The notes: generated by a model not told the origin, from the letters alone. Counted from the stretch's first letter, positions 1 through 59,817 are shown. The stretch is DNA of 64,000 bases from Baylisascaris procyonis (GCA_037389465.1 JAZARR010000123.1:1930501-1994500), one strand, 5' to 3'. Translations and numbers: made by a program.

Positions 1-18
1 ATCCTCGAAATCCCAATA

Positions 19-104
19 TTACAGGAAACATGAAAAAACTGAGCGGAGATACAAGACTACTAAGATATTAGCGACACCCAAAACAATGTATCCAACAAGA
101 GCGT

Positions 105-108
<4 letters not shown>
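19..108 (-). CDS. Short hydrophobic open frame overlapping the kinase stop codon
   Basis: An ATG overlaps the stop of the ALK-like gene in an ATGA arrangement and opens 29 codons ending in TAA. The product would be strongly hydrophobic (begins MNALVGYIVLGVANILVV), like one membrane helix. It may be chance in the 3' untranslated region, a piece of an exon of the next gene, or a tiny gene. There is no splice or homology support. Confidence 0.15.
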
Positions 109-46357
<46,249 letters not shown>

Positions 46358-46451
46358 TGCAAGACCTCAAAAAATACACTTGAAAGTAAATGTGTATGTT
46401 ATGAAGAGGTAACAAGAAACGCATTATAAATACATCTCAGCGCTTTCACAG

Positions 46452-46622
46452 GTGCATACACACATACAGACACAGACACAGACACAGACCACTTCGAAAC
46501 ATCGAAAAATCACCCGAAAGAAATTCAAACGTTGCACCAGTGAAATAAATGAACTTCATAGGTTGCTGGAAAATAGGACGAGGGAATTTTACGAGGGCAT
46601 CTCCAACAAATCCGAATTTGAT
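46452..46622 (+). CDS. Candidate internal exon of an unidentified plus-strand gene
   Basis: 57 open codons between a good acceptor (GCTTTCACAG) and a possible GAT|GTATTA donor, phase 0 on both ends. After a Gln-Thr repeat the protein reads TSEINELHRLLENRTREFYE, charged and helix-like. No in-frame ATG is present, so if real it is internal. Upstream exons would have to overlap the kinase gene on the other strand, which weakens the case. Confidence 0.3.
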
Positions 46623-46915
46623 GTATTAGGAAAATTTGCATGAATACTAACCATCTCTGATCCTACGTGCAAAAAAAAAAAAACAAAAAAACAGAGCGGT
46701 TTTCGGAATGCGTTATTGTAGTGTCAATTCTAAGCAAACAACGACTGTGTAGCATTTATGCAATACGGCAGTAAACTGTAAAATGAATTTATGCATCCCC
46801 ATCTGTTTTCACTTATTTAATTGCTCGAGAATGTAGCTGTCATAGACGCTTATTTTTTTCATTTTTGTAAGTTTCAATGATGAATTTCATGCGCTCAATT
46901 TTCTTCTCCCATCAG

Positions 46916-46984
46916 GCTTTATCTGGTGCTGTCCCAGCGATTCCCGTTAGAGGTGAAGATTTCGATCACATTTTTGGAGTCTAA
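46916..46984 (+). CDS. Candidate terminal exon of the same plus-strand gene
   Basis: A strong pyrimidine-rich acceptor (TTCTTCTCCCATCAG) is followed by 22 phase 0 codons, ALSGAVPAIPVRGEDFDHIF then GV, and TAA. The composition is protein-like and the phase agrees with 46452-46622 across a 293-base intron. The family is not recognised. Confidence 0.3.
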   Translation, partial: ALSGAVPAIPVRGEDFDHIFGV

Positions 46985-48784
46985 AAAATTCCCTAAATAT
47001 TATCTGTTGTGTCCTTCGCCGAAACCTTTCATTCATCCTAAATCCTAGCAGAAATGTTGCCATAGTAGAGAATAAAACTGCTACTTAGGGAAACATGCTT
47101 AATAAATGCCTTTCTCTCTAGAAAATTGCCATCGAAAATTCCCTCAGGAAGTAATGCTACTCAACTAAAAGAATTGTCGTAAAATTTCACTAATTATAAG
47201 TGTATTATTGGGATTTGCATAGGCATTGATAGGCTATGAAACGCTGACATATGGCGTCGCATTTTGAATTCAAATCACCCGACACAATCTAGGATATTTG
47301 CCTGAAGAAAAAAAAACCAATAAGAGTTGCATTCACTTCGATAAGCGTCTAGTCGATAAATCGCCCATGCGTATATTATACAAAATTTCTTTACGCATTA
47401 ACTCATCACTATACGGTACGCGTTTAATTCAAGTTCGTCTCACTAAAGATAGCTCTTTGAAAGATAAAAAGATATTGGAAAATATGTGAACAAAATGATG
47501 AAATAAAAAGAAAATAAACTGTGCGATGATTATAAAAATCGAATGGAATTGCATTACTAATTTATTAACAATTTTGCGCATTAGTTATCACTTTATTTGC
47601 ACTTCTAATATATAATAAGCAACCCTAAAGCGAATATTTCGAAAGAAATTGCTTTCCTATTATAGAAAAAAACATGAAGATAACAATAATGACGCTAACA
47701 AAACCACCAAATAATATATCGAATTTTTAAACAATAACATTGTGAAGAAATAATAATAAAATATCGGCGGAATTACTTTTCTTTGATATGCATCGACTCG
47801 ACATTATACGTTTATTTTAACTGAAAAGAAAAATCGACAGCTTCATAAATTCTATAATTCATTCGAATTTATAGTTTATCAATGCAAATAAGTCAAATGA
47901 TAAAGAAATATCTATTTCAACGGCGAGTTTCTTCAATAAAATGAGATATATCGACACAATTAAAGAATATATGTAAATATCATTTAGCATATTAGAGGCA
48001 CAATTGAATCTTTCAATGCATCAATATCACTAAAAAGAGTAGCACAACGAACGTTGATTGATTAGGAACTAATCCTATAGTATATCGTTTCATTGCTGCT
48101 ATGGAAACGTTTCTTTGCTTTAAATAAAATGTAATCTAACAGCAATAAATTTCAAATTTTACGTTCTCATTTCACATATAATTTTAAGCTCGTTTCATCC
48201 TGAAATCCTTGTTAGTAAGACTTTTTGACCCTCCTTTACTTCGATGTTGATTTATCTTGGAGCTTGGTGGGATTCTTGGATACTATCTCATCATCTTTCG
48301 TTTATGTATGCAGCTAAAAATGCAGTGAGTGTTGTCTGAGCTGTTGCGCTCCGAATCCTTAAAATATTCTCTTGACGATGAACGATTAGCATCTTTTAGT
48401 TGATAATAATAATAATAGTAATAATCGGTTTAATAACAATGGTTGATAATAAAAGTCGTTGATAATAAGCGTTTTCGTGCTAATTCATCGTGGATTATCG
48501 CAGCTAAACAAAAATTCTCAGATTCCGCATCTGATGGCATTCGCATTGTGCCACATATTTTGACTACTCACTCACTGCTCGCTATATTTTAATGGATCAT
48601 TTTTGGCGTTTCCATCCTTATTGATATCTTGATGAATTTTCAACATGCAATCTCATATCTCAATCCTATAGTTGCTTCCCTAGAAATTATAACATAAGCA
48701 TTACACCGCAGCAGCGATTTCCACTGTTGCTTCATTGTTAACCCTAGCTGAGATTCATATTAGTTATATCATAGAAAAGCAGAA

Positions 48785-48860
48785 AGAGAGAGGTAAATTC
48801 AAGAGAGAGGTAAGTTTAAGAAAGAGGTAAATTTAAGAGAGAGATAAATTTAAGAGAGGG
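48785..48860. repeat. Minisatellite of about 17-20 bases
   Basis: Four to five imperfect copies of GAGAGGTAAATTTAA in intergenic DNA. Confidence 0.85.
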
Positions 48861-49729
48861 ACCTATGTAAATTTACGTGTAACTTAACGTAGTAAGAAAA
48901 TCCCGAATGAGAAGTGGAGAGGAGGGTTGAGAGAGATCGTTTCGTCCGGAAGAAGAGGGTATTTGATGATTTTAACGAGTGAATAACAACTAAGAAATAG
49001 CATTTAAAAAGGATCCTTTCTTTTTTTACTGCTTTCTCTTTTTTACTTTTTCACCTTTTACTTTTTTCACTTTCTACTTTATCTTTTTTACTCTGCTCCC
49101 TTCTCAGAGTTCATCGAAATATCAAGTGAAGTCACAAAGTTATGATCTCATCTAGAATTATCTTAAGTATTGATGTGTACTAAGTAAAAAAAGTATGAGG
49201 AATCACTCGCTTTATTGAGTAAAGAGTAACAGACATTTAATAAAGAAAAATAACAACAGAGTAAAAAGTAAAAAGAGAAAGCATGCAATGAGACGAAAAA
49301 ATTAACAATAGATCAGCCTTCTATCTATAGCATAACGTCAATTTTAAACAATTACTTCTTAACTTTAAATACTGATGCTTCAGAAGAACTTAGAATATTG
49401 AACAAAAAAAAACCGTTGAAAAGTTTTCGAATATTTGAAATCGGATGGTGCAAAAGGCGATACCTCATCGTTTCATGCACAAAAAAAGTGTAATCACTGC
49501 TACGTGATGGCAGCCACCATCTGATTTGCCGATCTTGCAATGGTTCCTTAGGGGTTGCTCGTCAGTGGAGTACGGGAGGACAGTCAATCATGATCCACCT
49601 CGGTGATGCAGTAGACACTACAGAGGTTGGGTCAGATGGGGTGAAATAATTTAGACCTGCCTGTTAACGATGAGGAGCTAAAAACGCTCAACAGGTCCAT
49701 AATGTTCAGCGGTCAATACTTACAAAGGT

Positions 49730-49936
49730 TCAGAGTACCGTTGGCCGAAAAATAGTGTAAAGCTCTCCATAGAGATCAAGCCTTTCATTACTGGAAGGCA
49801 CTGGGTCAAAGTATAAATCGTTATGTTTATACGCGGCACCAGAGTTCCCCTCATTGATCAAAATCCGCATAAGTTCACCATATTTAAGCAATATTTGTGC
49901 ATTCGCCGCCGCTTTTGTAGGCTGTCGGATGACCAC
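49730..49936 (-). pseudogene. Coding-like open frame, unassigned
   Basis: Ends RPTVL then TGA and includes ANAQILLKYGELMRILINEG and DLYFDPVPSSNERLDLYGEL. Composition is protein-like. A good acceptor (AATTATTTCAG at about 49953) lies upstream, but the frame directly after it meets a TAA. It could be a decayed terminal exon or transposon-derived. No family recognised. Confidence 0.25.
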
Positions 49937-50994
49937 GTCGTACTGTTACGGCTGAAATAATTTCCATTCTCCAGATTCAATTTTGTTCGATTTCAAACAT
50001 TCGACTTCCTCTAATGACTAAAATTTGTACTACTTCCACAAATATTCTGCGATGTCACACTTATAACTCACTATTTGCGCGCTATTTACTGAATAAGTAA
50101 CAATCGATCTTTTCTACTATTTTCATTCTATCTAACAGTTGAGAGATTTTTAAGGCAATATGTTGCTAATATGTCCAATATGTCTAATATGACCAATGAA
50201 TCTATGGAATTCTCATCTGCCTTAACGACTCCTTCAAGCTCCTTATTTACCTTAACGACTCCTATCCAGCAGATGCCCATTTCTGCCAACTTCGAAAATC
50301 TTAATTTTTCTGCTCTGCTAAAATTTTCTCTCTTTGTTTCACTTGTTGGGAGTCTTAATTGGAAAATATTTACTTTCACTCTTCGTTCACAACACTTCTC
50401 TCTCTATCAATCGTTGTAATTTTATTAACTGTTCTTTCGTATCCTTTTGCATTGAATTCTTCATCTCTTTTTATATTTTCCTTGCGTTACATAACATGCC
50501 CACATATTCATATGTAATTCATTTACATAATATTTTCAATTTTATTTGAGTAAAACATATTTTTTAGTTGTGCATTCATAGACGAATCATCAACAAGCTA
50601 GTCTAGAGATTGCAACAACAAAACACTAAACCAAAAATGGTGTAAATATCGAGCAGAATACAACGCAAAGTCGATTGTGAACAACAACGAAATTGATAGA
50701 TACTGCCTGTCGCCTAAGTGCTACATGATCAAAGAAAAACCAACTCCTTCAGGGTACAATTCGTATCACTCGAAAAAAAACGTAGGTTATAGGCATTACA
50801 ACGGGATTTTATGAGGAAAATTCTCAAGTGAATGGTTGGAAAGACTCCTACAGGAACAAAAACCAATAATGATTACCATCAATTACACCCTGGAGGCATT
50901 CGAGAGGGACACAGAAGAGGCAGAAAAACGTTAATACTACACTGTTTGACATATAAAAATCCATCTCACGCCTTTCTTCACTTCTTATACATAA

Positions 50995-51287
50995 CTACTT
51001 GTTGGGCATGTTCTTGAAACCGAGTATCTGCTCTTCGCCGCACGCCGACACCACCTGACACTGCAAATTATGACTGAATTATTACCGCTATTAATGAATG
51101 ATTACGCAAAATACACATCAATGATCACTGAGTTCCGGTATAAAACTCATTTTTGGCAAAAAAGACGAGAAACGAAAAAAAGACAATAGGTGTATAACGG
51201 TCACGCAACTAAGACTCGAGGTCAGGAAATTGAGTGGCATTTTGGATGGGCATATTTCAACATTTTCAACATTATATATATATATAA

Positions 51288-51339
<52 letters not shown>

Positions 51340-54300
51340 CGCTGTCAACCGATCAGAAGTAAGCACAGTGACCCCAAGAGTCTGGCCTTTGAGCGACCAC
51401 AAGTCGTCAGTCCACATGCAAGAAACGGTCATCGTTTGGCTCAGCGAACGCTCGCATCACACTTTTCAGGCGCAAATTACCGTAACCATCATCGCCAAAC
51501 TTGATTAACCAAACGATCGAAAGACCGTCAAAGAGAACAACAAGATTCCTTTCTTGAGATCTTGAACGCATGACCAAATCAGCCGCTTCCAACGATCGGG
51601 AACAAAGTCAGCGACAATAAAGTATAACTGTTTACGAGTGCATCCAGTGAAACAAAACGAGTTCTCACTCAGGCAGCGGTTAAGTGCTGTGCAAGAAATA
51701 TTAGTGTAGTTCAACCAGAAGAGCCTTAATAAGGCAGCTATCCGCAAGTCATCTGTTGTTAGTTTGCTCACTGTCTCTATCCCTCTTGAAAAGTTCCAAA
51801 TATATGTAGCAACATAATGGAGAAAAGAGGATTTTCCTCAAATTCAGTCCAACTCCTCACCACGGAAAAGCCTGATAAAAACTTTTAAAATGACATACAA
51901 GAATGCCATTCTCTTCCTTCTCGAAAGCCTGCTTGATCTGTTCTCCGAGTTCGGCTTCTGGAAGTTTGAGGTCCTCTTTCGTCTCGCACGTGTCCAGATC
52001 CATGAGGCTCACGTATCCGTCGTCGTTGATGGAAAGCAGCTGAAGAACAAAATGTTCCCGGCTCGAGCGATCCATCGATATTTCACAATGAAAAATAACT
52101 TCAAAACATACAAACGAACAGTAAAAAAGACCGCTGAGAAAATATCCAACGCATCAACGCAAAGATTCCATATTATGCTTCACTCCTCTCAACCTCACAT
52201 TGCTGAATGACTTCATAGCACATGGGAAACATGGTCGAAAGGAGAAGAAATAATGCGCGTTTTGATGCCGTTGACAGCATACAAGCAATCACACAAAAAT
52301 AATCCAGCGAAACAGAGCCGCTGCCATTAAAAAATCAGGAATAGCATATTAGGGAACGTGTCCCCGCTAATGGTGCAATCAGGTAACAAGGACGGTCTCT
52401 CCGGCTAAGGCCAAATCTGATCTACCAACCTGGTGATCGCCGCAAGTGAATAAAGGGAGCTTGGGCAATTTGAACACTACTGGGCAATCTAAAAGTCGTA
52501 TATCATTTCAAATGAAGCGCGGTTGGAAAAACCTTTCAAATAATGGAAAGTGCTGAACAAATCACAACAAAAAAAAACACCATAACGGAAGCAAAAATAG
52601 CGTGCAGCGACGCATTTGCACCGGCAAAATAAACGAGAACCACCCCTCTTCATGTTCCCCAGAAAAAGTAATAAAGATAGCCCATCAACCCTCCCATCTT
52701 TGAAAATTTTTATTACTTCATCCTTCCATTATATATACTTATAAAAGTCATTGCCATTTTGCCCGTCCCTTTCCCGTAGGAGGCAAACGCAACTTTCAAA
52801 TGAACCACTTTGCTCGTCCACATTCACGGCACCTAATGAAACACAAGCGATATGAGCACTTCACTCCCTGAATGCAGCAATGAGGTGATGTTATCATCGT
52901 CTTTTATAAGATTATCCTTGTTTACAGTTTCTCGCGAGGAACTCCACGAACAGTGGTGCACTCCCTAACATTCTTCATTTCCTTTTTCTAGCCCTGAACT
53001 GGTCAATTTCATATTACTTTAAACTCCCAAAACGACTCTCAGTACACGTGAAACGGTCACCGTTTGGCTCAGTATTCGATAGCATCATGTCTCTCAGACG
53101 CAAATTACCCGCAACCATCATCGCCAACCACTGCAATTGCTTCATCGAGAGAGAAAGAGAGGGAGAAAGAGTGAGTGACCTAAGGACCCAGTCAAACATC
53201 GGAAAACCAGAAGCTTTTAAACAAATCGAAGCCATCAGGTATCGTACCTGGAACTCTTTGCGCTTGACAACGGGCACTTCCATGTTGTGAGTTGATGGGC
53301 AGATATCCTCAAGCTTTTTTCCAGTGAATATATCGAGCGCTACAATATGAACCTTGGCATGACCGTGCTTACCTGTCTTCGAAGTGCTCATCTCCACAAC
53401 CTGAATTCATGATCTCATTGACCATTCTGTCCTGTCTGCAGGTATTTTTATCTAAATATCACATAAAACTCATTATATAATGTCATGTTAACTAGGCATT
53501 GCAAAGAAATACATATGCAGTAATTTCATTCAAAAAAGAGCAAAAAGGCTTAATGGTACTCCTTAAGAGAATCAGGAAGTACATCGCAGGATCGCAGTAC
53601 TTCCTGCAAGTGGCCCTGAGAATATCTTTTTTCATCGAGGAGCACGATCTGTTATCACTATTGTTTCTGTTTCGTTTTTTTCTCACCTTCATTTCGAATC
53701 ATTTTCGCAAATCTGCTATTAACATAACAAAGCTCTAAGCGATAGAAAGGATGAAAATGGTTATCTGAGCTAGTCCACTCCCTTCCCCCTTCCTTATGAA
53801 GTAAATTTCGAAGAGAATGCGCATATTGACTCTTTTCATATGCGATAACTAACAGTAACTGTATCTAACTTGATAATAAAAGAAAACGTCGAGGATTTTT
53901 TGCTCCAAAGATTTGCCCTATCAGGATCCGATAAGCAAACAATTCTTCTAGATTGGTCGTCGAAGCGGAAAAAATAAGCAACCGGCGGAGTCAATTCCAA
54001 TTGAATATTCAAACAATTAATCAGTGTATGAATGCACAAATATCCATATGCAACATTTGCCAATTATGAAACTTCCTGCCGACTTAGATTTCTATAAAGC
54101 TGATCTTTTGTTCATGCAAAATTAGATCGCAGACGCAAGAATCGGCTAGGAATGAGCCTACTCCGCTACTTTGTGGATAAAAAAGAGCGCCCCCCATCCT
54201 CATACTTCATTAATAAATTTCCGGTCGCAACCGCATTTTAGCCATTTTTTGGTTCGCGGCCACACTCTATTCACTTCTACATTAGCTTCTCACCTTGCAA

Positions 54301-54419
54301 GGACGTCCTTTGATCATTACGAATTCGTTCTTGCGAAGAGCCGAACATTGCTTCGGAAATGCAGCCGCTGCACCTGCATCGCCAGAGTGGAAGTCGTGCT
54401 CATGATCTTGTTCAGACAT
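50995..54419 (-). CDS. eif5a: Eukaryotic translation initiation factor 5A (eIF5A), four exons
   Basis: Exons 54419-54294, 53400-53248, 52039-51899, 51054-50995; all introns are phase 0; 159 residues, the normal size. Exon 1: [20 protein letters not shown] and KGRPCK. Exon 2: [16 protein letters not shown] with the hypusine Lys at residue 53, then [20 protein letters not shown]. Exon 3: [14 protein letters not shown] and the OB-fold C-terminal half. Exon 4: [19 protein letters not shown] and TAG. eIF5A binds the ribosomal E site and promotes peptide bond formation at stalling sequences, elongation and termination. C. elegans has two paralogues (iff-1 germline, iff-2 somatic); which one this matches cannot be told here. 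Its exons are richer in G and C than surrounding DNA, as in highly expressed genes. Confidence 0.97.
51272..51338. repeat. TA microsatellite with an AAATAA interruption
   Basis: About 30 TA units in the last intron of eIF5A. Confidence 0.95.
51421..51506. repeat. Dispersed repeat, copy A, in eIF5A intron 3
   Basis: Shares AAACGGTCA(T/C)CGTTTGGCTC, GCAAATTACC and AACCATCATCGCCAA, in the same order and orientation, with 53051-53135. About 75 percent identical over 85 bases. Read on the minus strand both give GNLRL...EPN.DRF, so the source may once have been coding. Confidence 0.7.
53051..53135. repeat. Dispersed repeat, copy B, in eIF5A intron 2
   Basis: Partner of the repeat at 51421-51506, located about 115 bases past the exon 2 donor. 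The two copies differ by substitutions and one single-base indel. Confidence 0.7.
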
Positions 54420-57400
54420 GCCGACAACCCAACTTCTGTAGAAATATATGCTCGCTGAGATCGAGACAACAACCGAACATGTGCTGCTCACTGTACCTAC
54501 TCAAAAAATTCCACCTCAGGTGCGCGACCGCACTATACCAAAGCGGCAACACCTTGCAGTCGAAGCGCCTCGCCCAATAAGACAACGTCGTAGAAGACTG
54601 TCTGGTGCTTCGTTGTGTACGGTGGGCTTTTGAAAACAACTGACAGAACCATATGATGGTGAAGGAGCCTAATCCCGGAATTGCGATGCAGCCGCATACA
54701 AGGTGGTGGGAATTAACCAGTGCATCAGCAGATCACCATCAGAATAAACAACCTTTATTGTACGGTTTGCGTGGGTTGGTGGACGAAAGGATGCCCAGAA
54801 AGAAACTTTTCAACGTATATGTTACTGACAGCCTGGCAAGCACAAATGCAGAGGCTTCAAGAGATTCGATTGCAAATGCGAAGATAGACTAGATCGACCC
54901 AGAATAGTCGATAGAAGACCAGAACTACTCACTCGATGATATTACTGTGGAATATTTCCTTCAAAATCCGGTATAAACCGGAAAGATAGTTGAGAAAATT
55001 TTCGCTTTCAGACGTAAGGACCACCTATAAGACCACAAGTACGCTGATTTAGTCTTATAGCCACACTTAACCAAGACGAGCGTTTCACTTTCTTGCAAAC
55101 CTCTCTGGCCCACTTCCGATCGGCAAAAATCTTGCTGCGTTCATATGTGCGCATCTATGACGTCAAATCCAACGTTCCCCTCCTAACCTCCTTTTAACAA
55201 GATGTGGAGTTTTCTGGAATACAAGGAAGCCTACATCGTAACTGACAGGAAAGCGCGAAAATACAACTCCTTTTTGCTGTTGACATGGAGCTTCTTGAAA
55301 GTTTACAAAAATTTTCGAGAAATTTTCAAATCCTCCTGGAAGCTGGATGATTGAAGAAACTTTGTGAAGAACCTAATGAAAAACTTCTTCCATGGGAAAG
55401 GGCTTTTCCTCAGGCCGGAAAACTTGTGCAAAATCACTCTGTCATGACGATTCTTTCTGAACTTCGATGCTGCGTACGCTGAGAAGTGAATTTGTGCAGT
55501 GAGTACTGGGTTTCTCTTAGTAATTTCACGAAAAATTTCGCCAAAACAGGAAATAAACCAGTGCCGGAATTCGAAATCCACATGGAAAGCCTCTTGCGAG
55601 AAGTTGTGAGCTAACTTCTAAATGGAAATATGTTTTCAAATTCCGGATCCGAAGAAAATGGTCTATGCAAGGGATCACTCTATTGATACATGTTATCTAA
55701 ACAATCCAATTCTGTCATATACACAGAAATTTTAACGCAGACCAACAATCTACAAAAAACTTTGCGGCTTTGCAAAACTAATGAATCCGAAAAATTTTTT
55801 TTTCATAGTAAACTTATGGATATCTGTTCCCCAAAACGAGAAGGAATAAGACATTTTTGGCTTCCTTAACTAGTGGGCGAGACTGATATTTCATCTTAGA
55901 TCAGAAAAAAAGACCTTCTTTTATCGAAGAGAATGATTAAGTTTCGATTGTTACATTACCAAGATACTAAAAATGAGTAGGGCGATGGTTTATGCGAAGG
56001 CTAACATCTCTTAACGAGGATCTCAACACTCCAGTTTATCACAATATTGCACACACAAGCTTAAAAACCTCCGTGGCAAAATCCCTTCAAAACCATCACA
56101 CAAGAAGGAAAATGGAGGCGGTCGAAATTTAGGCTGTGCCAATTGTTCTCGAGGTCAGACACGGTAGGTGGTGAACCATTTTGAAGTTCAGCATTCGCTT
56201 GAAATATGTAGCAGCTTTATCATCAAACGACAGTATAGCACCTGGAAGACCTTATTTTTCACTAATGGATGAGAATATACTAGATATGGGGGTTTATTGC
56301 ATTCATATTGATCGTAAATTTGATCACCCCTTTATTGTATGCCTGAGGCAATATTCGAAGTTGTTGAAAGCCTCAGGGATCTACACTATTCGTTGAGTTT
56401 CAATTGTAATGTTCCCCTTGCCGTTGTGGGCGTTCCTTTATCTGTGTGTATGCCTCTGGTACTTGACAGCGTTATAAAGAAGTCTTAACAAGGAAATCCC
56501 TCAAAACGACGAATCTCCGCAAGTCCTACAATATATGATGGGAGGACGTTTAATGTCGAATATGACAATATGGTGTACGTCGAATATGGTATACCTTAGA
56601 GAAACCGATTCAGCAGCAACATTCAACTAATCACCCAACACATAGCACCGAACACGTCATAAATCATGCAAACTACATAACAAGACAAGTTTGCACCTCA
56701 AATGCATCAAATGACCGCGGAAATCGAAGGACCTACCAAACTTCACGACGGATAGAAGCAACGAATGACTTGAATCTACCTTTATCGCTATTTTACAAGG
56801 TTATGTACACAATATTTACACGTCAAATTTGCATATTCATCAAGGAATTTGTACCGTTATACGTGGCCATCGATCCATATGATCCGTCATTGTTCATTTG
56901 GCCGAAATTAAATTGCATGAGGAATTTGATTGAATACGCAAAAAAACTTCATTACCACTAACAACTAAATATCATGAAAAATGCAGTTATAGAAGCAAAG
57001 AATAACGGTGTTCACTTCATTAGCGCAAAATTAATATTTCAGAAAATTTAAATTAAGACGAAAAAAACAAAAAATAAAAAAAAACGAAACTTTTGGATAA
57101 GAAGTTTCATCCTCAAACAATTAATCTCATTCTCCTTTATTGCCATTTGACAACGTCGACGTATCCGTTCATCTTTTCAACATTTGGCATCGTCATTACT
57201 AGCAATAAGAAGGCAACAATTATGCAAAAAATATTTCGATGCATTTGGAATTTGTATAAATATTTCTGTTGAAAAATATATTCCTATTGAATAATATAGT
57301 AAATTTTATTTCAACTATGACAATTTAATTAAACAGGATAAGTTGGAGAAGATATAAAGATAAAAAATAAATTTGAAAACGCGAAACATTCGATACAACA

Positions 57401-59817
57401 TACAGGTGCTCCAAATAATATGGATGATGAGAAAAAAAAAATGCTTTCATCAGTTCTCATACACCTACGTATCAACAACATCAGTAATATGTTCAAAAAA
57501 AAGTAAGGTTAATATGGTTAGAAACATAGATTTATGAAGAGAGAAATTCGATATTATTTGATAGTTTTATAAAATATTTCCGATGATTTCTTCGCCACTG
57601 CAGAATTTCGAAATGCTCTGAAGTCCTCTAAAGAATACAACAAGAGAAGGATCTATAATGGTGTTTGAAGTGAATGAAATCAAATAGCGAGGAAAATTTC
57701 TTGGAATAGCTATTAAGCTTCAATAATGTAAGGAACGAGAGAGGAGAGCTCAGTGAATTGAGGATATTGTTATCGTGCGCAACTTTTTATGTTAGCCTGA
57801 TGCTGATATTATGCATAACCTTACAGCACCTTTACGCATCCGTTAAGTGAATTTTTATTTTACAAATGGCGCTTCTGCCCATATTTTTGTGACGGTCCTT
57901 CCGTTAATCGAAACGCACATTTCAAGCAAAACCACCAACTTATTCCAAAAAAAAAAAGAAATTCCGGTGTTTTGCACCGAGAATATTGAAAATTCATTGA
58001 AGAAGGGTGTTGCTTATTCCCTTCTCTCCTCAATAGCAATTGATATACATCTTTGCAAATATCAAAGCTTTTACTATGAATACGAACACTGTATACTAAA
58101 AAGTACAAAACAATCGAATCACTAAGGAATAGACGAGAAATCAACTCGAACGTAATATCAAACGAGTGAATGAATGTTTCTCAATAAACTTCAATAAAGA
58201 TAATAAAAAAATACATTTTCAAAAAGACATATCTTGTATATCATAATAACATACCGTTGAACAAGAAAAAAAGCATCGAATATTCTATCATAACACTTTC
58301 AGTAAGCAATATGAGGCTAAAATATATCTCTAAGAATATCGTTATTGCAACATAATATGCTTATCAAATTGAAAAACGGCTGTCAATAAGGTTTCAAAAT
58401 TTGAAGAAGATTGCCGAAAATGCATAATTATGATGCACATATCGTATCGCTGAATTCATAAAATTCTTGGAAAGATCAAAAGCCGTCGATAACGAATAAA
58501 TATAACCAAATTTAATACCATAAATGAAGTGAAAAGTTTGAATACTGAATATGCGATCATTAAATGCGGATCTGTTTGATCAGCCAGATTTATTTACTAT
58601 GAAGAAGTAAAGTTTACTTTTTTTCCAGACAGCTTCAAAAAACATGCCATCAAAAAGCGATAGAAATGATGTCATTATCCAGAAGGTTCGATGACAAGTT
58701 AAAACTTGTAACCAAGGGATTAAGTAAGATTAATTAAGCCAAACATCATCTATGTTCCCACTATAAAAATCGTTCAACGAAGTAATTAGACAATGGAAGT
58801 AAGTAGAATTCCTTTAGAATTGCGGTGGACAATATCCACAATGGTAACTTTTGTGACTAATCCCAGTGGACGTCATCGATAGACTATTCAGATGTTTCTA
58901 GCTTACCTTTTTTTCTCCACTTAGAACTCTAAAGGAAAATAATTCGCCAACTATACACTTATAATTTTCTAGTTACACCTTACTATCTCGCATATTTTTG
59001 GAATAATTGACATTTTTATGGTCAGAAGCAGATGAAACCTTCAAACGTTTGTGAATCGTAAGCACCGTATCAAAGCGAAACACCTCCTCCTCTTCCCCCT
59101 CCCACTACCCCAAAAAAAACCTTGAATTTTTGAGCAATTTGAGGACGGAATCCTCCTCCCGCTCTTCTCGTCTCTATCGGCTAGAACTGTTACGTGCAGC
59201 TCAATATGAAATATGAGTACTATGCGATCACTATTACAATATAGGAAATAATCAAACAGACTGTGCGAATACTACATCGAATAATCATACATTTCGCAAG
59301 TGAAGGGAACCAAATGCGATAGAAATATTAAAGTATATAACAAATCTAAAAACTCCAGTAATAGGCTAAATATGAGGTCGCGAACTCTAGCAATAAGCTA
59401 TATATGAGATCGAGAACTGAAGCTAAACGCTTTATAGAATTAAAGATTCGCAGTCGACGGATCCTTTTAGGATGATTTGCCACGAAACGCTTGAGAAATC
59501 GTCGTTGAACCATTCAGTGACCTAAATTCAACTTACAAATATTTCGCTTTCATATCATTCTGCTAGTTTCTCATTTCCTCAATTCAAAACAAATCTATCA
59601 GAAAGTATTATAGCTGTTAGTTATTTATCATTGATTGGTTTTCTTTTTGCATATATTTTATAAATCTCAAAATGAACAGAAAATGTGATAAGATTCATAT
59701 TAACATATAAACGTAAATAAGCGTTGCAGAAGTTGGTAACACAAGAATCGATGCAAAAAAAAGGCTTAAAGGCAAAAGAAATAAAAAAGAACCATAGTTT
59801 GCCAGCCAATTTATCTT
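54420..59817. other. Intergenic region between eIF5A and the CCCH gene
   Basis: 5.4 kb without a confident gene. The first part should contain the eIF5A promoter. Plus-strand stretches at 54653-54892, 55068-55198, 56181-56396 and 56770-56961 have protein-like composition (for example LYVAIDPYDPSLFIWPKLNC in the last) but lack a common frame, clear splice sites or a recognised family; they may be debris of one gene or element. A two-copy imperfect repeat of about 33 bases lies at 59350-59420. Confidence 0.55.
54435..54447 (-). promoter_or_regulatory. Probable spliced-leader acceptor of eIF5A
   Basis: TATATTTCTACAG lies 16 bases before the eIF5A ATG on the minus strand: a pyrimidine-rich 3' splice site with no evident upstream exon. 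This is the usual position for nematode trans-splicing. An ordinary 5' untranslated exon is the alternative. Confidence 0.5.

Larger units (their letters stand above)
46358..50994. other. Intergenic region between the kinase gene and eIF5A
   Basis: AT-rich DNA upstream of the kinase gene, expected to hold its promoter. A TTTCAAG acceptor-like site 22 bases before the kinase ATG could accept a spliced leader. Also present: plus-strand cand­idate exons at 46452-46984, a coding-like plus-strand frame at 47298-47489 with no splice support, a pyrimidine tract at 49015-49110 with a short inverted counterpart at 49260-49283, three GTTGATAATAA words at 48399-48470, 10-base ATATGTCCA/TATGTCTA units near 50165-50195, and a minus-strand open frame at 49730-49936. 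Confidence 0.65.

Noticed and set aside
49500..49560. Minus-strand KSDGGCHHV resembling part of a RING-between-RING ligase
   Set aside because: Only one short stretch matches, the other zinc ligands are missing and the frame stops soon after.
51407..51592. Minus-strand [10 protein letters not shown] compared with [10 protein letters not shown] of eIF5A exon 3
   Set aside because: Similarity is limited to a few residues; the eIF5A gene is complete without it and the stretch belongs to the intronic repeat pair.
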